Shown: positions 24,724 through 33,765 of the stretch, piece by piece
Layout of the letters: each line of letters opens with the position of its first letter
Position numbering within the stretch: the stretch's first letter is position 1
Assembly: GCF_001644195.2 (NCBI RefSeq)
Contig: NZ_LWBL02000007.1
Span: 1-52,650, forward strand
Length of the DNA: 52,650 nucleotides
Source of the DNA: Bacillus marinisedimentorum
Lineage (GTDB): Bacteria > Bacillota > Bacilli > Bacillales > Bacillaceae_O
Direction of reading: 5' to 3'
Position numbers and translations under genes: made by a program
The notes under the pieces: generated by a model
The model's database searches: none
The model's input: the letters and a program-made list of their open reading frames with translations, nothing else
What the model was told of the DNA's origin: nothing

Positions 24724-25770
24724 TCAAGAAGTCTGCAGATGCTGGTTATCGTCAGCCAATATTGTGATGTGATTATTTTTTCTTAAATCAATGACAGAGC
24801 CATTCTCCAGCAAAACAAGCGGCTGATGCGGCTCATTATAGTTAATGAAAATAACCTCTCCCCTGCTTCCATTCGTCAGATTCACACTTTTTCTCAAATA
24901 CTGACGCATGAGATAGCGGGCAAACGGCACAGTTATTGCGGGATTCAATCTTCCTTCATACGTATCCGCCATCATTTCCTGTATGGCCTTAACCGGAGAG
25001 CCTTTCCGCTGATAATGCCGTTCTGTCGTAATAGCATCATAAGTGTCAGCAACCGAGACAATCTGGACGAGATAAGGGATTTTATCCCCTCTCACTCCGG
25101 CAGGATATCCGCTGCCGTCGAGCCGCTCATGATGCAAAAGGGCACTATACAGCACGTCCTCCCGCTTTTCCCCCATCTTTTGAAGCAGGTTAAACCCTTC
25201 AATCGTATGCATCTTCATCTGCTTCCATTCTGTTTGTGAAAGTGTGCCTTCCTTGCCGACGATACCGCCAAGAGCAAGCTTTCCAAGATCATGGTGAATA
25301 CCCATTTCCACAAGAAGCGCAAGCGAATAAACAGGGAGCTGTAAAATCTTTCCGATGATCGAGGCGATAATGCCTACGTTCAGCGAATGCTTATATGTAT
25401 AATTGTCCGATTGCTCGATCAGTGAAAAAAGAGGCTGCGTATGCTCTGTTTTCAACAGCTGCTCGATCAATGGCATATAGCTGTCCTTCACTTCGTGGAT
25501 CGGAGGAATTTCCCCTTCCGAAAGCCTTTGAAACTGGCGTTTTATATCATCCAGGCTTTGCTGGTACATCCGGCTGAGCTTTTCTGAAGCAAGCTGCTTC
25601 CTGGTTCCCGCTTTAATCATTTGCCTGCCTGCTCTCTGTTTCAGCAGTTCAATATGGGTCTGAGTCAGCTCTACTCCCCTGCCGAGCAATAAAGAACCGT
25701 TCTCCAGAAAAATATCTTCCCCCAACTCTTTTCCTACAAGGCCACTGGAAATTTCGACATTCTCATACAT
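24724..25770 (-). CDS. HD-GYP domain protein, probable c-di-GMP phosphodiesterase
   Basis: This 348-residue protein has an N-terminal segment (1-110) of the kind that precedes HD-GYP domains, then the HD pair in GIHHDLGKLALGG near 160, HH in LLHHERLDGSGYP near 215, and an intact GYP triad near 222. These residues bind a di-metal centre and c-di-GMP in active family members. No membrane segment is seen. The ribosome site is weak (GGTGGGATGG), and the gene is alone. Activity is inferred from intact motifs. Confidence 0.88.
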   Translation of the reverse strand: MYENVEISSGLVGKELGEDIFLENGSLLLGRGVELTQTHIELLKQRAGRQMIKAGTRKQLASEKLSRMYQQSLDDIKRQFQRLSEGEIPPIHEVKDSYMPLIEQLLKTEHTQPLFSLIEQSDNYTYKHSLNVGIIASIIGKILQLPVYSLALLVEMGIHHDLGKLALGGIVGKEGTLSQTEWKQMKMHTIEGFNLLQKMGEKREDVLYSALLHHERLDGSGYPAGVRGDKIPYLVQIVSVADTYDAITTERHYQRKGSPVKAIQEMMADTYEGRLNPAITVPFARYLMRQYLRKSVNLTNGSRGEVIFINYNEPHQPLVLLENGSVIDLRKNNHITILADDNQHLQTS

Positions 25771-25875
25771 AAGCTAACCATCCCACCTGAAAATTTAGGG
25801 TTTTATGCCTATATTATACAGGTAATGACAGAAAGGCTTCGATGAATATTTTTCGACAGCATTCGCATTCCCTCC

Positions 25876-25906
25876 CAAAACAAAGAGACATACTGTCGTA
25901 TGTCCC
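25876..25906 (-). terminator. Terminator of the SASP gene
   Basis: GGGACATAC pairs with GTATGTCTC (one G-T pair) and is followed by TTTGTTTTG on the minus strand. Confidence 0.75.
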
Positions 25907-25912
25907 TCCGCT

Positions 25913-26167
25913 TCACTGCCTTTTTTTCAGTTGTTCTTCCGCCTTTTTAACCATTTCACGGACCATCCCGCCGCCGATTCCCCCGCCGATCCGGCCGGCA
26001 TCCTTCGCTTTGATATTGCCATTATACCCACGGTTGAGCGGAATCCCCTGCTCCCTGGCGACTTCATACTTTGCCTCTTCAGAAGATGACGACCGGCTGA
26101 CTTTCGCCTTCAGCAAATCAAGATCTTTCCGGGCTTCCGGCACTAAAATTTTATTCCTCCTGCCCAT
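25913..26167 (-). CDS. Alpha/beta-type small acid-soluble spore protein
   Basis: This 84-residue protein has the germination protease site (AKYEVAREQGI) and the family C-terminal block (GGGIGGGMVREMVKKAEEQL). Such proteins coat and protect spore DNA. It is longer than the usual 60-75 residues: the N-terminal LLKAKVSRSSSSEEAK stretch and the linker NRGYNGNIKAKDAG differ from the major SASPs. Its ATG shares one base with the stop of the gene upstream (TGATG), so the two are translated together. Forespore (sigma-G) expression is expected, but no clear promoter was seen. Confidence 0.88.
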   Translation of the reverse strand: MGRRNKILVPEARKDLDLLKAKVSRSSSSEEAKYEVAREQGIPLNRGYNGNIKAKDAGRIGGGIGGGMVREMVKKAEEQLKKRQ

Positions 26168-26388
26168 CAGCCAAGATCATCCCCGTCATGTGAAATCAAC
26201 TCGCCGTTTTCATCCACAACATCGATTTTTCCGTCCGTCGAACCTTCCACAAGCGTATCCGACACCTGTTCATGAGTGACAGCAAGTCCCCGCTCTGTTT
26301 CTTCACTGCTTTTGTAATCCGCTGGCTCATACGTCTTTTCCGCAACTTTCTCCGCACGCTGAGAGGCAGGTTTTTTCGGTTTTTTCAT
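26167..26388 (-). CDS. Small acidic protein, YozQ/DUF4025-like
   Basis: This 73-residue hydrophilic protein contains YEPADYKSSEETERGLAVTH followed by EQVSDTLVEG, the pattern I associate with DUF4025 (B. subtilis YozQ). The function of that family is unknown. The N-terminus is Lys-rich. A GGAGG site precedes the ATG. Its stop overlaps the start of an SASP gene, which hints at a sporulation role; this is inference from context. Confidence 0.65.
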   Translation of the reverse strand: MKKPKKPASQRAEKVAEKTYEPADYKSSEETERGLAVTHEQVSDTLVEGSTDGKIDVVDENGELISHDGDDLG

Positions 26389-26489
26389 TTTGAGTGACCT
26401 CCTTTGTAGTTGTGTTTGTAGTGTTTGTTGTTTTGGTGAGAAAATTCTTTTCGAAAATAAATTGTGCTGTCATTTATCTTTTTTCCATC

Positions 26490-26523
26490 AAAAAACCGCC
26501 CCCCACAAATCCGGGAAGCGGCT
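26490..26523 (-). terminator. Terminator of the ZIP transporter gene
   Basis: CCGCTTCCC pairs with GGGGGGCGG (two G-T pairs) and is followed by TTTTTTG on the minus strand. Confidence 0.75.
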
Positions 26524-26530
26524 CCTCCAC

Positions 26531-27340
26531 TCAAATAAACAATAGCAAACTCAACGCCATCACAGCCATTCCGGCAATCAGTCCGTAGATGGATGTATGG
26601 GCCTCGTCGTATTTTTTCGCTGCCGGCAGGAGTTCGTCGAGTGAGATGAACACCATGATTCCGGCAACAGCGGCGAAGATGACGCCGAACATGATGTCGT
26701 TCAGAAATGGCATCAGAATCAAGTATGCGACCAGCGCACCGACTGGTTCAGATAAGCCGGACAGAAATGAAAGGGTGAAGGCTTTCTTCTTATCGCCGGT
26801 AGCGAAGTACACAGGAACGGATACGGCAATGCCTTCCGGAATATTGTGGATGGCAATCGCTGCGGCGATGGCTATGCCAAGGCCCGGGTCCTGCAATGCT
26901 GAAGTGAACGTTGCGATGCCTTCCGGGAAATTGTGGATAGCGATTGCCAGGGCTGTAAATGTTCCCATTTTCAACAGTGCGGGATCTTTAACATGTTGTC
27001 CCGGCCGTTTCATGTCTTCCACTTTCTTCAATTCATGGGGATTCGATTGTTTTGGAATGAACTTATCGATTAACGCGATTAAAAGCATACCTCCGAAGAA
27101 TCCGCCGACAGTTACCCAATTCCCCATTTCAACTCCCATTGCTGAGATAAGAGCGTCCTTCGCCTTCACGAAAATCTCGACCATGGAAACATAAATCATG
27201 ACACCTGCTGAAAATCCCAGGGCCAGTGATAAAAATTTCGTGTTCGTTTCGGAAGTGAAAAAGGCTAGCACACTCCCGATACCTGTTGCAAGGCCGGCCA
27301 TTAAGGTTAATCCAAAAGCTAATAACAGATTTTCAGCCAT
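26531..27340 (-). CDS. zupT: ZIP-family divalent metal transporter (ZupT-like)
   Basis: This 269-residue membrane protein should import Zn2+ and similar metals. It has eight membrane segments and both metal-site motifs, HNFPEGIATF near 137 and HNIPEGIAVSVP near 165. A cytosolic loop with charged residues (KFIPKQSNPHELKKVEDMKR) lies between segments 3 and 4. No Zur-type operator was found. It is a single gene. Confidence 0.92.
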   Translation of the reverse strand: MAENLLLAFGLTLMAGLATGIGSVLAFFTSETNTKFLSLALGFSAGVMIYVSMVEIFVKAKDALISAMGVEMGNWVTVGGFFGGMLLIALIDKFIPKQSNPHELKKVEDMKRPGQHVKDPALLKMGTFTALAIAIHNFPEGIATFTSALQDPGLGIAIAAAIAIHNIPEGIAVSVPVYFATGDKKKAFTLSFLSGLSEPVGALVAYLILMPFLNDIMFGVIFAAVAGIMVFISLDELLPAAKKYDEAHTSIYGLIAGMAVMALSLLLFI

Positions 27341-27665
27341 CTTCTACTCCTCCAGTTTAAACATTTTTTCTGTCCTCCAAAGAGGGCCGAATATATAGGT
27401 AAACGTATGTCGTTTCTCTACACATAATATGCATCACCATAAAAAAGTTTCCTTAATGAAACATTTTACACCACGGAAAACTTTTTCGTCAATTCAGCTG
27501 ACTGTCCTTCTTCTCGTGGCGTTAGCCCACTTCAACATTTATCCTATTCAGCTGAAATAAAGGATGTTAAAACGGGCAAGGAAACAAACAACGACTTTCA
27601 TACCTCGAAATCCCCACACGCGATGCCAGAGGACTGTATAAAATAAATGAGGAGAGAAAAGGCAG
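27341..27665. other. Intergenic region between divergent genes
   Basis: No gene seen. AAAAAAGTTTCC near 27441 and GGAAAACTTTTT near 27475 can pair, and TTCAGCTGA occurs twice, near 27496 and 27545. The promoter of the ZIP gene should lie in the left part, but I cannot place it. Confidence 0.35.
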
Positions 27666-28080
27666 GTGAAGCGAACGGAAAATAACGAATTAATGGACCT
27701 CTTCGGTTCAATTGTCCAGGCAATTGGAACAACGCTTTCTAAAGGCGGAAATATCGTACAGGCAACCGGGAACTCAACCGCCTTCACAGGCATTCTCGTG
27801 GACGAAGAAGGGGAAAGAGGGATCGATATAATCATAAAAGGAGATTTGCTTCAGGCCCTGGGAAGCGGAGTTGTATTCGCCGATACCGACTGCCGAAGTT
27901 CATTTCAGGCTTTACGGAAATCTGCTTCAATCCATCGGAAACTCCATGCAGTCCTTAGGCGGCAAGACCAATCGCAGAGTGGGCGAAGGGAAAAACATCT
28001 TAACAGCTGGGAGTTGGATCCAGGCATTCGGATCGATCATTGCTGCAATTGGAAAACGAAATAGCTATGTTAAGCATTAA
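27666..28080 (+). pseudogene. Frameshifted QAIG-repeat protein gene (DUF6944-like)
   Basis: The first frame (GTG 27666) encodes FGSIVQAIGTTLSKGGNIVQ and further repeats up to LLQALGSGVVFAD. The second frame, entered near 27880-27900, continues with LYGNLLQSIGNSMQSLGG and ends SWIQAFGSIIAAIGKRN at 28080. Both halves carry the same QAIG-type repeat, so they were one gene of about 137 codons. The repeats suggest a membrane-contacting or fibrous helix pair; the function is unknown. The shift is a +1 or -2 change in TTCGCCGATACCGACTGCC. Either the gene is broken or a base is wrong. Confidence 0.7.
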
Positions 28081-28263
28081 AGTGTTTTTAGCCTTGCTTT
28101 AAGGACAAGCCTCAGAATCAATTCCCTTTCCAGATACGCTGCAGCAAACCTTACCGTATCCGTATCTTGCTGTATGGCTGCATTACCTGGAAATAGCAAC
28201 TTCGAAGAAAACACCGTAAATCACTTTCGATAGACGCCGCTAATACCTATATCACAAACCACC

Positions 28264-28296
28264 AAAAAAGCCTTTCCCATTACAGGAAAAGCTTTC
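28264..28296 (-). terminator. Terminator of the YitT-family gene
   Basis: AAAGCTTTTCC pairs with GGAAAGGCTTT and is followed by a T run on the minus strand. Confidence 0.8.
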
Positions 28297-28330
28297 TTCG
28301 GGATGACGGACAAAGAACAGCATACCTTTA

Positions 28331-29230
28331 TTAATGAATCGCCTTTTTCTTGAATCGCCCGCCCTGCACTTCGGCAATATCAGCGACAGCCAAAAAAGCG
28401 GATGTGTCAATTTCTTCCACAATACTTTTCAGCTTGGCTTCTTCAAGGCGGGAAATGACGCAAAATACGACTTTTTTGTCATCGCCGGTATAGGCGCCTT
28501 CGCCTTTCAAATACGTAACTCCGCGGCCTAAACGGGCCATCACGGCTTCCCCGATTTCATCAGGGTACTCACTTATGATCCAGACAGATTTCGACTGGAA
28601 CCCTTCGATGACAACATCGATTACTTGAAAGGTAATCGCATATGCCAGGACAGAGTACATGGCCCGATCCCATCCAAAGACGAAACCGCCCCAGCCAAAA
28701 ATAAAGACGTTGAAGAACATGATGAATTCACCGACGGAAAATGGAAATTTTTTATCCAGCAAAATCGCTAAAATCTCCGTTCCGTCAAGGGAACCGCCGA
28801 AGCGGATCACCAGCCCGACACCGGCTCCGAGGACAACTCCCCCGAAAACAGTCGCCAGGAGAATATCTTCCGTGAATGCCGGCACATGGTGCAAGTAGTA
28901 GGTTGATAGCGATAAAACTGTAATGCCACCCACAGTGGAGATGGCAAACGTTTTACCGATTTGTTTGTACCCGACAAAGAAAAAAGGAATATTTAAAAGG
29001 AACAGGAACAGTCCAAGCCTGACTCCTGTTAAATGTGAAAGAATGATGGATATGCCGACGATACCGCCATCCATGATCAAATTCGGGACGAGGAACACTT
29101 CAATCCCGACCGCCATTAAAATCGCACCCAATATAATAAAGAACGTCCGCTTTGCGATTCTCCCCTTTGTGAGCTTCTGGTGCTGCGGAACATTCTGTTT
29201 AAGCTGCTCCTGGATAGACTGGTCTGTCAC
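28331..29230 (-). CDS. YitT-family membrane protein (DUF161 + DUF2179)
   Basis: This 299-residue protein has five to six membrane segments in two DUF161-type repeats (GILAMAVGIEVFLVPNLIMDGG-like at 35-57; RFGGSLDGTEILA near 143). The cytosolic DUF2179 domain lies at about 220-290 (KSVWIISEYPDEIGEAVMAR). B. subtilis has several such proteins (YitT, YqfU, YebE type); the function is not settled. The start is GTG 29230 with GGGGGATC ahead of it. It is a single gene. Confidence 0.9.
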   Translation of the reverse strand: MTDQSIQEQLKQNVPQHQKLTKGRIAKRTFFIILGAILMAVGIEVFLVPNLIMDGGIVGISIILSHLTGVRLGLFLFLLNIPFFFVGYKQIGKTFAISTVGGITVLSLSTYYLHHVPAFTEDILLATVFGGVVLGAGVGLVIRFGGSLDGTEILAILLDKKFPFSVGEFIMFFNVFIFGWGGFVFGWDRAMYSVLAYAITFQVIDVVIEGFQSKSVWIISEYPDEIGEAVMARLGRGVTYLKGEGAYTGDDKKVVFCVISRLEEAKLKSIVEEIDTSAFLAVADIAEVQGGRFKKKAIH

Positions 29231-29619
29231 GCTGAAGATCCCCCTTGTTATGATGTAGATGTACGTTTAAATGGAGCACTTGCCTATTAAAATATCAAAA
29301 AATAGTTCAAACGAATGCGGCATTAGATCCTGCAACAGTCCGGCTAGGAAGAGACGATGAAGCCAGGCTGAAACATATGCGGAAAAACAAAAAGCAGATG
29401 GCACCATCTAAAGCAGCTGTTTTTACGGAGTATGTATATTTATAGATACATTTACCATTATATCACTAATTTTACATGAATCAGATGCATCAGCTTTCCT
29501 GTTTAAAGAAGTGCAGCTGTACAACTTCCTTAAAATTTGGTTTATACTATCCCCATACCCTTATACAGCAAAAACTTGCTTTTCTGTTGCTAAAATATGA
29601 TTAAAGCGGTGAAACAATT
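29231..29619. other. Intergenic region between divergent genes
   Basis: No gene seen. A short hairpin, AGATGG-CA-CCATCT, lies near 29397, flanked by AAAAAC and GTTTTT. The right part is AT-rich and should hold the promoter of the methyltransferase gene. Confidence 0.35.
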
Positions 29620-30234
29620 TTGAAATGTACCGGTGAGCGAGTCATTCCTGACTTAATGGATCCAATGAACAATCTTTTATTAGAGCATATTGCGAGGTAT
29701 CAATTTTCGATTTCTTACGCGTACGGGAGAGTTCTCGATATTGCCTCTGGTTCAGGCTACGGGACACAACTTATTGCAAAAGTATGCAAAGGCCAGGTCA
29801 GCGAAGTGGTCGGAGCCGATAATTCTGCCGAGGCAGTCGAATATGCGCGGGGCAGGTACTATCATCCGTTGACGAATTTCGTTGAAGCGGATGTCCTTGA
29901 CAACAGCCTCCGAAAAAAGCTTGGCACTTTTGATACGATTCTCTCTTTCGAAACAATCGAGCATGTTGAGGATGATAAGCTTTTTATGGAAAATATGTAC
30001 AGCCTACTGAATGATAAGGGAATATTGATTTTATCTACCCCTTTTGGAGAGGGAAAAGGAAAGCCGTGCGGTGAGCCTTTCCATTGCCATCAATTTACCG
30101 AAGAAGAATTTTCCGGCCTCTTCAAGGCATTCAGCTCAGTTGAGTTCTTTTACCAGAAAAGTGTATTGATTGAGCCTGTTCCCGGACGCGAAGGAGCGGA
30201 TTACCCGCTCGGAATTGCGGTTGCGAGGAAATAG
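29620..30234 (+). CDS. Class I SAM-dependent methyltransferase
   Basis: This 204-residue enzyme has the SAM-binding motif I VLDIASGSGYGTQLI near 40, an acidic residue in VVGADNS near 65, and motif DTILSFETIEHVEDD near 108. It opens with KCTGERVIPDLM, the signature of a family of unknown substrate. The start is TTG 29620 after GCGGTG; no ATG is available upstream in frame. It converges with a small membrane protein gene and shares its terminator. Confidence 0.85.
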   Translation: MKCTGERVIPDLMDPMNNLLLEHIARYQFSISYAYGRVLDIASGSGYGTQLIAKVCKGQVSEVVGADNSAEAVEYARGRYYHPLTNFVEADVLDNSLRKKLGTFDTILSFETIEHVEDDKLFMENMYSLLNDKGILILSTPFGEGKGKPCGEPFHCHQFTEEEFSGLFKAFSSVEFFYQKSVLIEPVPGREGADYPLGIAVARK

Positions 30235-30244
30235 AGATTGAAAA

Positions 30245-30284
30245 GAACATGCAGACAGCATCATTCTCTGCATGTTCCTTTTAC
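30245..30284. terminator. Bidirectional terminator
   Basis: GAACATGCAGA pairs perfectly with TCTGCATGTTC. A CTTTT run follows on the plus strand and TTTTC on the minus strand. It lies between converging genes. Confidence 0.85.
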
Positions 30285-30290
30285 AATTGA

Positions 30291-30557
30291 TTATTTTCCA
30301 TCCCTCACACGGCCTTCTGCCTGCAATCTGACGTATTCATACGCAGCGGCCAAAAGACCAAAGGCTGACAGTATGCTTCCCATAATTAAAAACGCATTAA
30401 TATACCCTTGAAGTACAGTCTGGAAGACGGCTGGATCAACCCCTCCATGATTCATCACCCAGTTATCTGCCATAACCGCCCCAAGGTTGACACTGAACAA
30501 TAATAAAAATACTCCTGCTGTACCTATTAAAATACTTATCCTGATCATGCCATTCAC
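30291..30557 (-). CDS. Small two-segment membrane protein
   Basis: This 88-residue protein has membrane segments at about 5-27 and 53-73, with a loop (DNWVMNHGGVDPAVFQ) between. The start is GTG 30557 with a weak ribosome site. I recognise no family. It lies 24 bases after the VOC gene and is probably in its transcript. Confidence 0.6.
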   Translation of the reverse strand: MNGMIRISILIGTAGVFLLLFSVNLGAVMADNWVMNHGGVDPAVFQTVLQGYINAFLIMGSILSAFGLLAAAYEYVRLQAEGRVRDGK

Positions 30558-30581
30558 TTTTCACACCATCCCAAATGCCTT

Positions 30582-30938
30582 CTAGTCAGAAAACTCCACA
30601 ACTTCAATCTGGTTTCCTGACGGGTCTTCTATGACAAAATACCGGCCGGGCGGACAGGGTTTGGGCTCATCAAAAATAATCACGGCACCTTTTGACTTCA
30701 ATAGCTCAAAGTCTCTGTCAATATCCGCGGATAAAATCCCGGGCAGCACACTTTGCCTCCGCCCTGTGCTTTCTGGACCCTTTTCCTCCAATACAATCGG
30801 CAATTCATTATGTACCAGGCTGATAATCTTATCGCCATAGCGCTTTGAAACCGCAAAATCAAGAACCTCCGTGTAAAACTTAAGTGCTTTCTTCATGTCA
30901 TTCACATTCACTGTTAGTACACAAACCTTGTTTAACAC
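30582..30938 (-). CDS. VOC (glyoxalase/bleomycin resistance) family protein
   Basis: This 118-residue protein has the two beta-alpha-beta-beta-beta units of the VOC fold (VLTVNVNDMKKALKFYTEVLDF; PPGRYFVIEDPSGNQIEVVEF). The final Glu of NQIEVVEF is a usual metal ligand. I start it at GTG 30938, since GGGAGG is 9 bases upstream; the frame reaches 30995 without a site. The substrate is unknown. Confidence 0.85.
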   Translation of the reverse strand: MLNKVCVLTVNVNDMKKALKFYTEVLDFAVSKRYGDKIISLVHNELPIVLEEKGPESTGRRQSVLPGILSADIDRDFELLKSKGAVIIFDEPKPCPPGRYFVIEDPSGNQIEVVEFSD

Positions 30939-31081
30939 TGATTTTGCCTCCCTCTGTTTTATGGGGAATGTCTGGCTGTGTATACGTTTGGCCACCCCTG
31001 AATCGTTTACTGTTTTACCACCTGGTTAATAGAAAAAACAGCACTCCTTACATTTCTTCTATTTTATTTACAATTCCTGCT

Positions 31082-31118
31082 AAAAAAGGCGTAATTCCCA
31101 AAAAGAATTACGCCTTTT
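31082..31118. terminator. Terminator of the aldo/keto reductase gene
   Basis: AAAAGGCGTAATTC pairs with GAATTACGCCTTTT, with T runs on both strands. It follows the stop codon of the minus-strand reductase gene by about 30 bases. Confidence 0.85.
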
Positions 31119-31146
31119 ACTTACTATGAAATTTTTAAAGTGAATC

Positions 31147-32064
31147 TTACGGAAGGTCATTTCCGGCAGCACGGTAAAGCTCGTACCATTCTTCCCTTGT
31201 CAATTCGACATCGGAAGCTTTTGCGATATCTTTCAGGCGCTGCGGATTCATCGTGCCGACGACCGGCTGGATCTTCGCTGGATGGCGCAAAATCCAGGCA
31301 ATAGCGATAGCGGAATCTGTCACACCTTTTTTCTCGGCCATTTCCTGCATCTTGTCATTGATTTCAGGATAATATTTATTTCCCATAAATGTTCCTTCGA
31401 TCATGCCGTACTGGAACGGGGACCAGGCCTGGATCGTCATGTCATTCAGGCGGCTGTACTCCAGTACACCGCCTGCCCGTACAATGGCAGGATCGTTATG
31501 CATATTCACATTTAACCCTTCATCAATCATTGGCGTATGCATCAGGCTGAACTGCAGCTGATTGATAATCAAATCTTCTTTCACAACCTTTTTCAGCAGC
31601 TCGATTTGCATCGGATTCTGGTTGCTGACGCCAAAATAACGCACTTTTCCGCTTTCTTTCAGGCGGCTGAACGCTTCCGCCACTTCTTCAGGCTCCATCA
31701 GCGTATCCGGACGGTGCAGCAGCAAAATGTCGATATAGTCCGTTTTTAAGCGCTGCAGGCTGCCCTCGACCGATTCAAGAATATGCTCCTTCGAAAAATC
31801 AAAGAAGCCTTTCCGGATGCCGCACTTCGTCTGAATAAGCATTTTTTCCCGAACCGACGGATTCATCTCAATTGCATCCGCAAAAACCGCCTCCGATTCC
31901 CCCCCGCCATAAATATCCGCGTGATCAAACAAATCAATGCCGGCATCCATTGCGTTTTCGATTACATATGAAGCTTCTTGTTTGGAAAGGCTGTTCATCC
32001 GCATACAGCCGAGGGAGATTTCACTTGCTTCAAGACCGCTGTTTCCTAAGTTGATTTTCTTCAT
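31147..32064 (-). CDS. Aldo/keto reductase, YdhF-like
   Basis: This 305-residue NADPH-dependent oxidoreductase has the catalytic tetrad in place: Asp and Tyr in DHADIYGGGESE near 50, Lys in IQTKCG near 83 and His in LLHRPD near 117. The length and the RxR-less C-terminus resemble E. coli YdhF. ATG 32064 is chosen with GAGGTG 6 bases upstream; GTG 32073 is within that site. It is a single gene with a strong terminator. The substrate is unknown. Confidence 0.9.
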   Translation of the reverse strand: MKKINLGNSGLEASEISLGCMRMNSLSKQEASYVIENAMDAGIDLFDHADIYGGGESEAVFADAIEMNPSVREKMLIQTKCGIRKGFFDFSKEHILESVEGSLQRLKTDYIDILLLHRPDTLMEPEEVAEAFSRLKESGKVRYFGVSNQNPMQIELLKKVVKEDLIINQLQFSLMHTPMIDEGLNVNMHNDPAIVRAGGVLEYSRLNDMTIQAWSPFQYGMIEGTFMGNKYYPEINDKMQEMAEKKGVTDSAIAIAWILRHPAKIQPVVGTMNPQRLKDIAKASDVELTREEWYELYRAAGNDLP

Positions 32065-32175
32065 TTCGAACACCTCTGCTTTTTTGATACTTCTACTTTA
32101 CCATTTTATTTGCAGGAATCGTTAGCTGCAGGGGGATAATACATATAAAAACCGTGTTATAAAACCGGCAGTGCC

Positions 32176-32808
32176 TCAGTAAAGCCGTTTCGCATAACCT
32201 TCTTCAAGTCTTTCCTGAATGGAATCAGCACTTGTATCAGGAAGGTTCGCATGGTCAAACAGAATTTGAGCGGCTGACGGCAGTGCCGTTTCATCTGCCC
32301 AGGACCCAGGTTCCCACAGCTTCGAACGCTTAATTGCCTTTGCACAATGAATGAAACATTCCTCGACCTCCACACCAATGCCCACTAGAGGCTTGCGGCC
32401 TCTTGCCGCCATCTTCTCCAGAAGTTCATCATCTTTTACCAACTTCGCCGTCCCGTTGACCCGCAGCGTTTCGCCGAGGCCCGGAATTAAAAATAAGAGG
32501 CCCACCCTCGGGTTTTTTAAAATATTCCGCAGCGAGTCTATCCGTTTGTTACCTGGCCGTTCCGGTATGATCAGCTGCTTTTCATTCAGCACATGAACAA
32601 ATCCCTGCATATCGCCCCTTGGTGAAACATCACAATATCCCGAATCATCAGCAGTGGAAACGACTAAAAATGGCGATCTCGAAATGAAATTCGAACAATG
32701 GTGGTCTATGTATCGTATAACTTTATTCCTGGCCAAGTCACTGGGAGTCCCAATTATTGCCCGGAGCTCTTCTTCGGTTTGAATCGGTTGGTTGAATTCG
32801 ATTTTCAT
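32176..32808 (-). CDS. Pyridoxamine 5'-phosphate oxidase-like FMN protein
   Basis: This 210-residue protein has the split-barrel flavin fold (SPFLVVSTADDSGYCDVSPRGD near 45, RPGNKRIDSLRNILKNPRVGLLF near 83, LRVNGTAKL near 115). It resembles the MSMEG_1061-type PPOX proteins, whose natural substrates are unknown. The start is ATG 32808 with GGAGGGG; the frame extends 10 codons further without a site. It is 36 bases downstream of the GyrI-like gene and may share its transcript. Confidence 0.85.
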   Translation of the reverse strand: MKIEFNQPIQTEEELRAIIGTPSDLARNKVIRYIDHHCSNFISRSPFLVVSTADDSGYCDVSPRGDMQGFVHVLNEKQLIIPERPGNKRIDSLRNILKNPRVGLLFLIPGLGETLRVNGTAKLVKDDELLEKMAARGRKPLVGIGVEVEECFIHCAKAIKRSKLWEPGSWADETALPSAAQILFDHANLPDTSADSIQERLEEGYAKRLY

Positions 32809-32844
32809 TTTACCCCTCCTTGACAGCTGCCCGGCCAATCTTTC

Positions 32845-33327
32845 TTATTCAACGGTATCCAGCAGCTCCGCATCGACTTCTTTTATTTCTTCAATAGTCC
32901 GTCGGCTGCCTGTCAGATGAAACTTTTCCAGATGCCACTTATCCAAAAGACGCTTATAACCACTCTTTGAGATCCGGTTATGCAAAACTTCGTAAGCATC
33001 CAATATACCGGTGTTTGGTCCCTTATAGCTTATGACAGCATATTTTTGGGAAGGGATGACGAGTGTCACCATGTCTTCCGGAACACTTTCAAACTCCCTA
33101 ACTTCCATGCAAACCCAGTAGCCGTCCTGGTCCGCCTGACAGTCACCTGGAACAAACGCCCCGACCTGAATGGAAGGGGTTGCGATATGCTTGATCTCCT
33201 CTTGCCGTTTTTTCAAAAGGATTGAAGCCTTCGGTATTTCTTCGATATATTGCTCTCCAGAACATAAGACTCGAAAACCGACCAGTTTCAATTCCGGTAA
33301 TTCTTTTACTATTGTTTGTTCTCCCAT
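32845..33327 (-). CDS. GyrI-like effector-binding domain protein
   Basis: This 160-residue single-domain protein has the SOUL/BmrR-C fold pattern (ELKLVGFRVLCSGEQ; VPEDMVTLVIPSQKYAVISYKGP near 82; YKRLLDKWHLEKFHLTGS near 124). Such stand-alone domains bind small hydrophobic molecules. It has no DNA-binding part. GGGAGAG precedes the ATG. It is the first gene of a probable two-gene unit with the PPOX protein. Confidence 0.8.
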   Translation of the reverse strand: MGEQTIVKELPELKLVGFRVLCSGEQYIEEIPKASILLKKRQEEIKHIATPSIQVGAFVPGDCQADQDGYWVCMEVREFESVPEDMVTLVIPSQKYAVISYKGPNTGILDAYEVLHNRISKSGYKRLLDKWHLEKFHLTGSRRTIEEIKEVDAELLDTVE

Positions 33328-33584
33328 AGGTGCACTCTCCCTTATATAGCCGAATCTTTCATTATTTCTATATTTGTTTTAAAGTTCTATTTTAGTCAAT
33401 GGCTTTGCAAATAATAATATTACTTATAACTTTACGATAAAAAGGGCGCTGGACAGTTGTTCCTTCCAGTGGCTGCAGCTCAGGGTAAACTTAGATTATC
33501 AAAAATCCCCAAATAAACCAATGTGATTTCTTCCTTTATACGAGCAAGAATATTGAACAAGCAATGGTATGGGAGTGAGTTACA

Positions 33585-33765
33585 TTGAAATTTGTTCTAT
33601 TATTTGGATCCCAAGCAGTTGGAAAAATGGAAGTAGGGCAAGAGTTATCGAAAATTACTGACTTAAAGCTATTCCACAATCATATGACTATTGATTTATT
33701 GGAACCCCTTTTTTTTGGTATAGTTCTGAAATGTGGAAGTTATCTAACTTATTTCGAGAAGAGAC
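33585..33765 (+). pseudogene. 5' remnant of a P-loop kinase-like gene
   Basis: The start MKFVLLFGSQAVGKMEVGQE and the phrase LFHNHMTIDLLEP fit a family of shikimate-kinase-like P-loop proteins of about 170-190 residues. After eight T near 33709-33716 the frame shifts: the other frame gives YSSEMWKLSNLFREE, the expected continuation. The gene then stops abruptly near 33765 where a VOC remnant begins. It has both a frameshift and a 3' deletion, so it is dead. Confidence 0.7.

Noticed and set aside
29300-29430. Cobalamin-type riboswitch upstream of the methyltransferase
   Set aside because: A GCCAGGCTGAAAC-like stretch caught the eye, but the B12 box is absent and the strand and distance do not fit a regulated gene.
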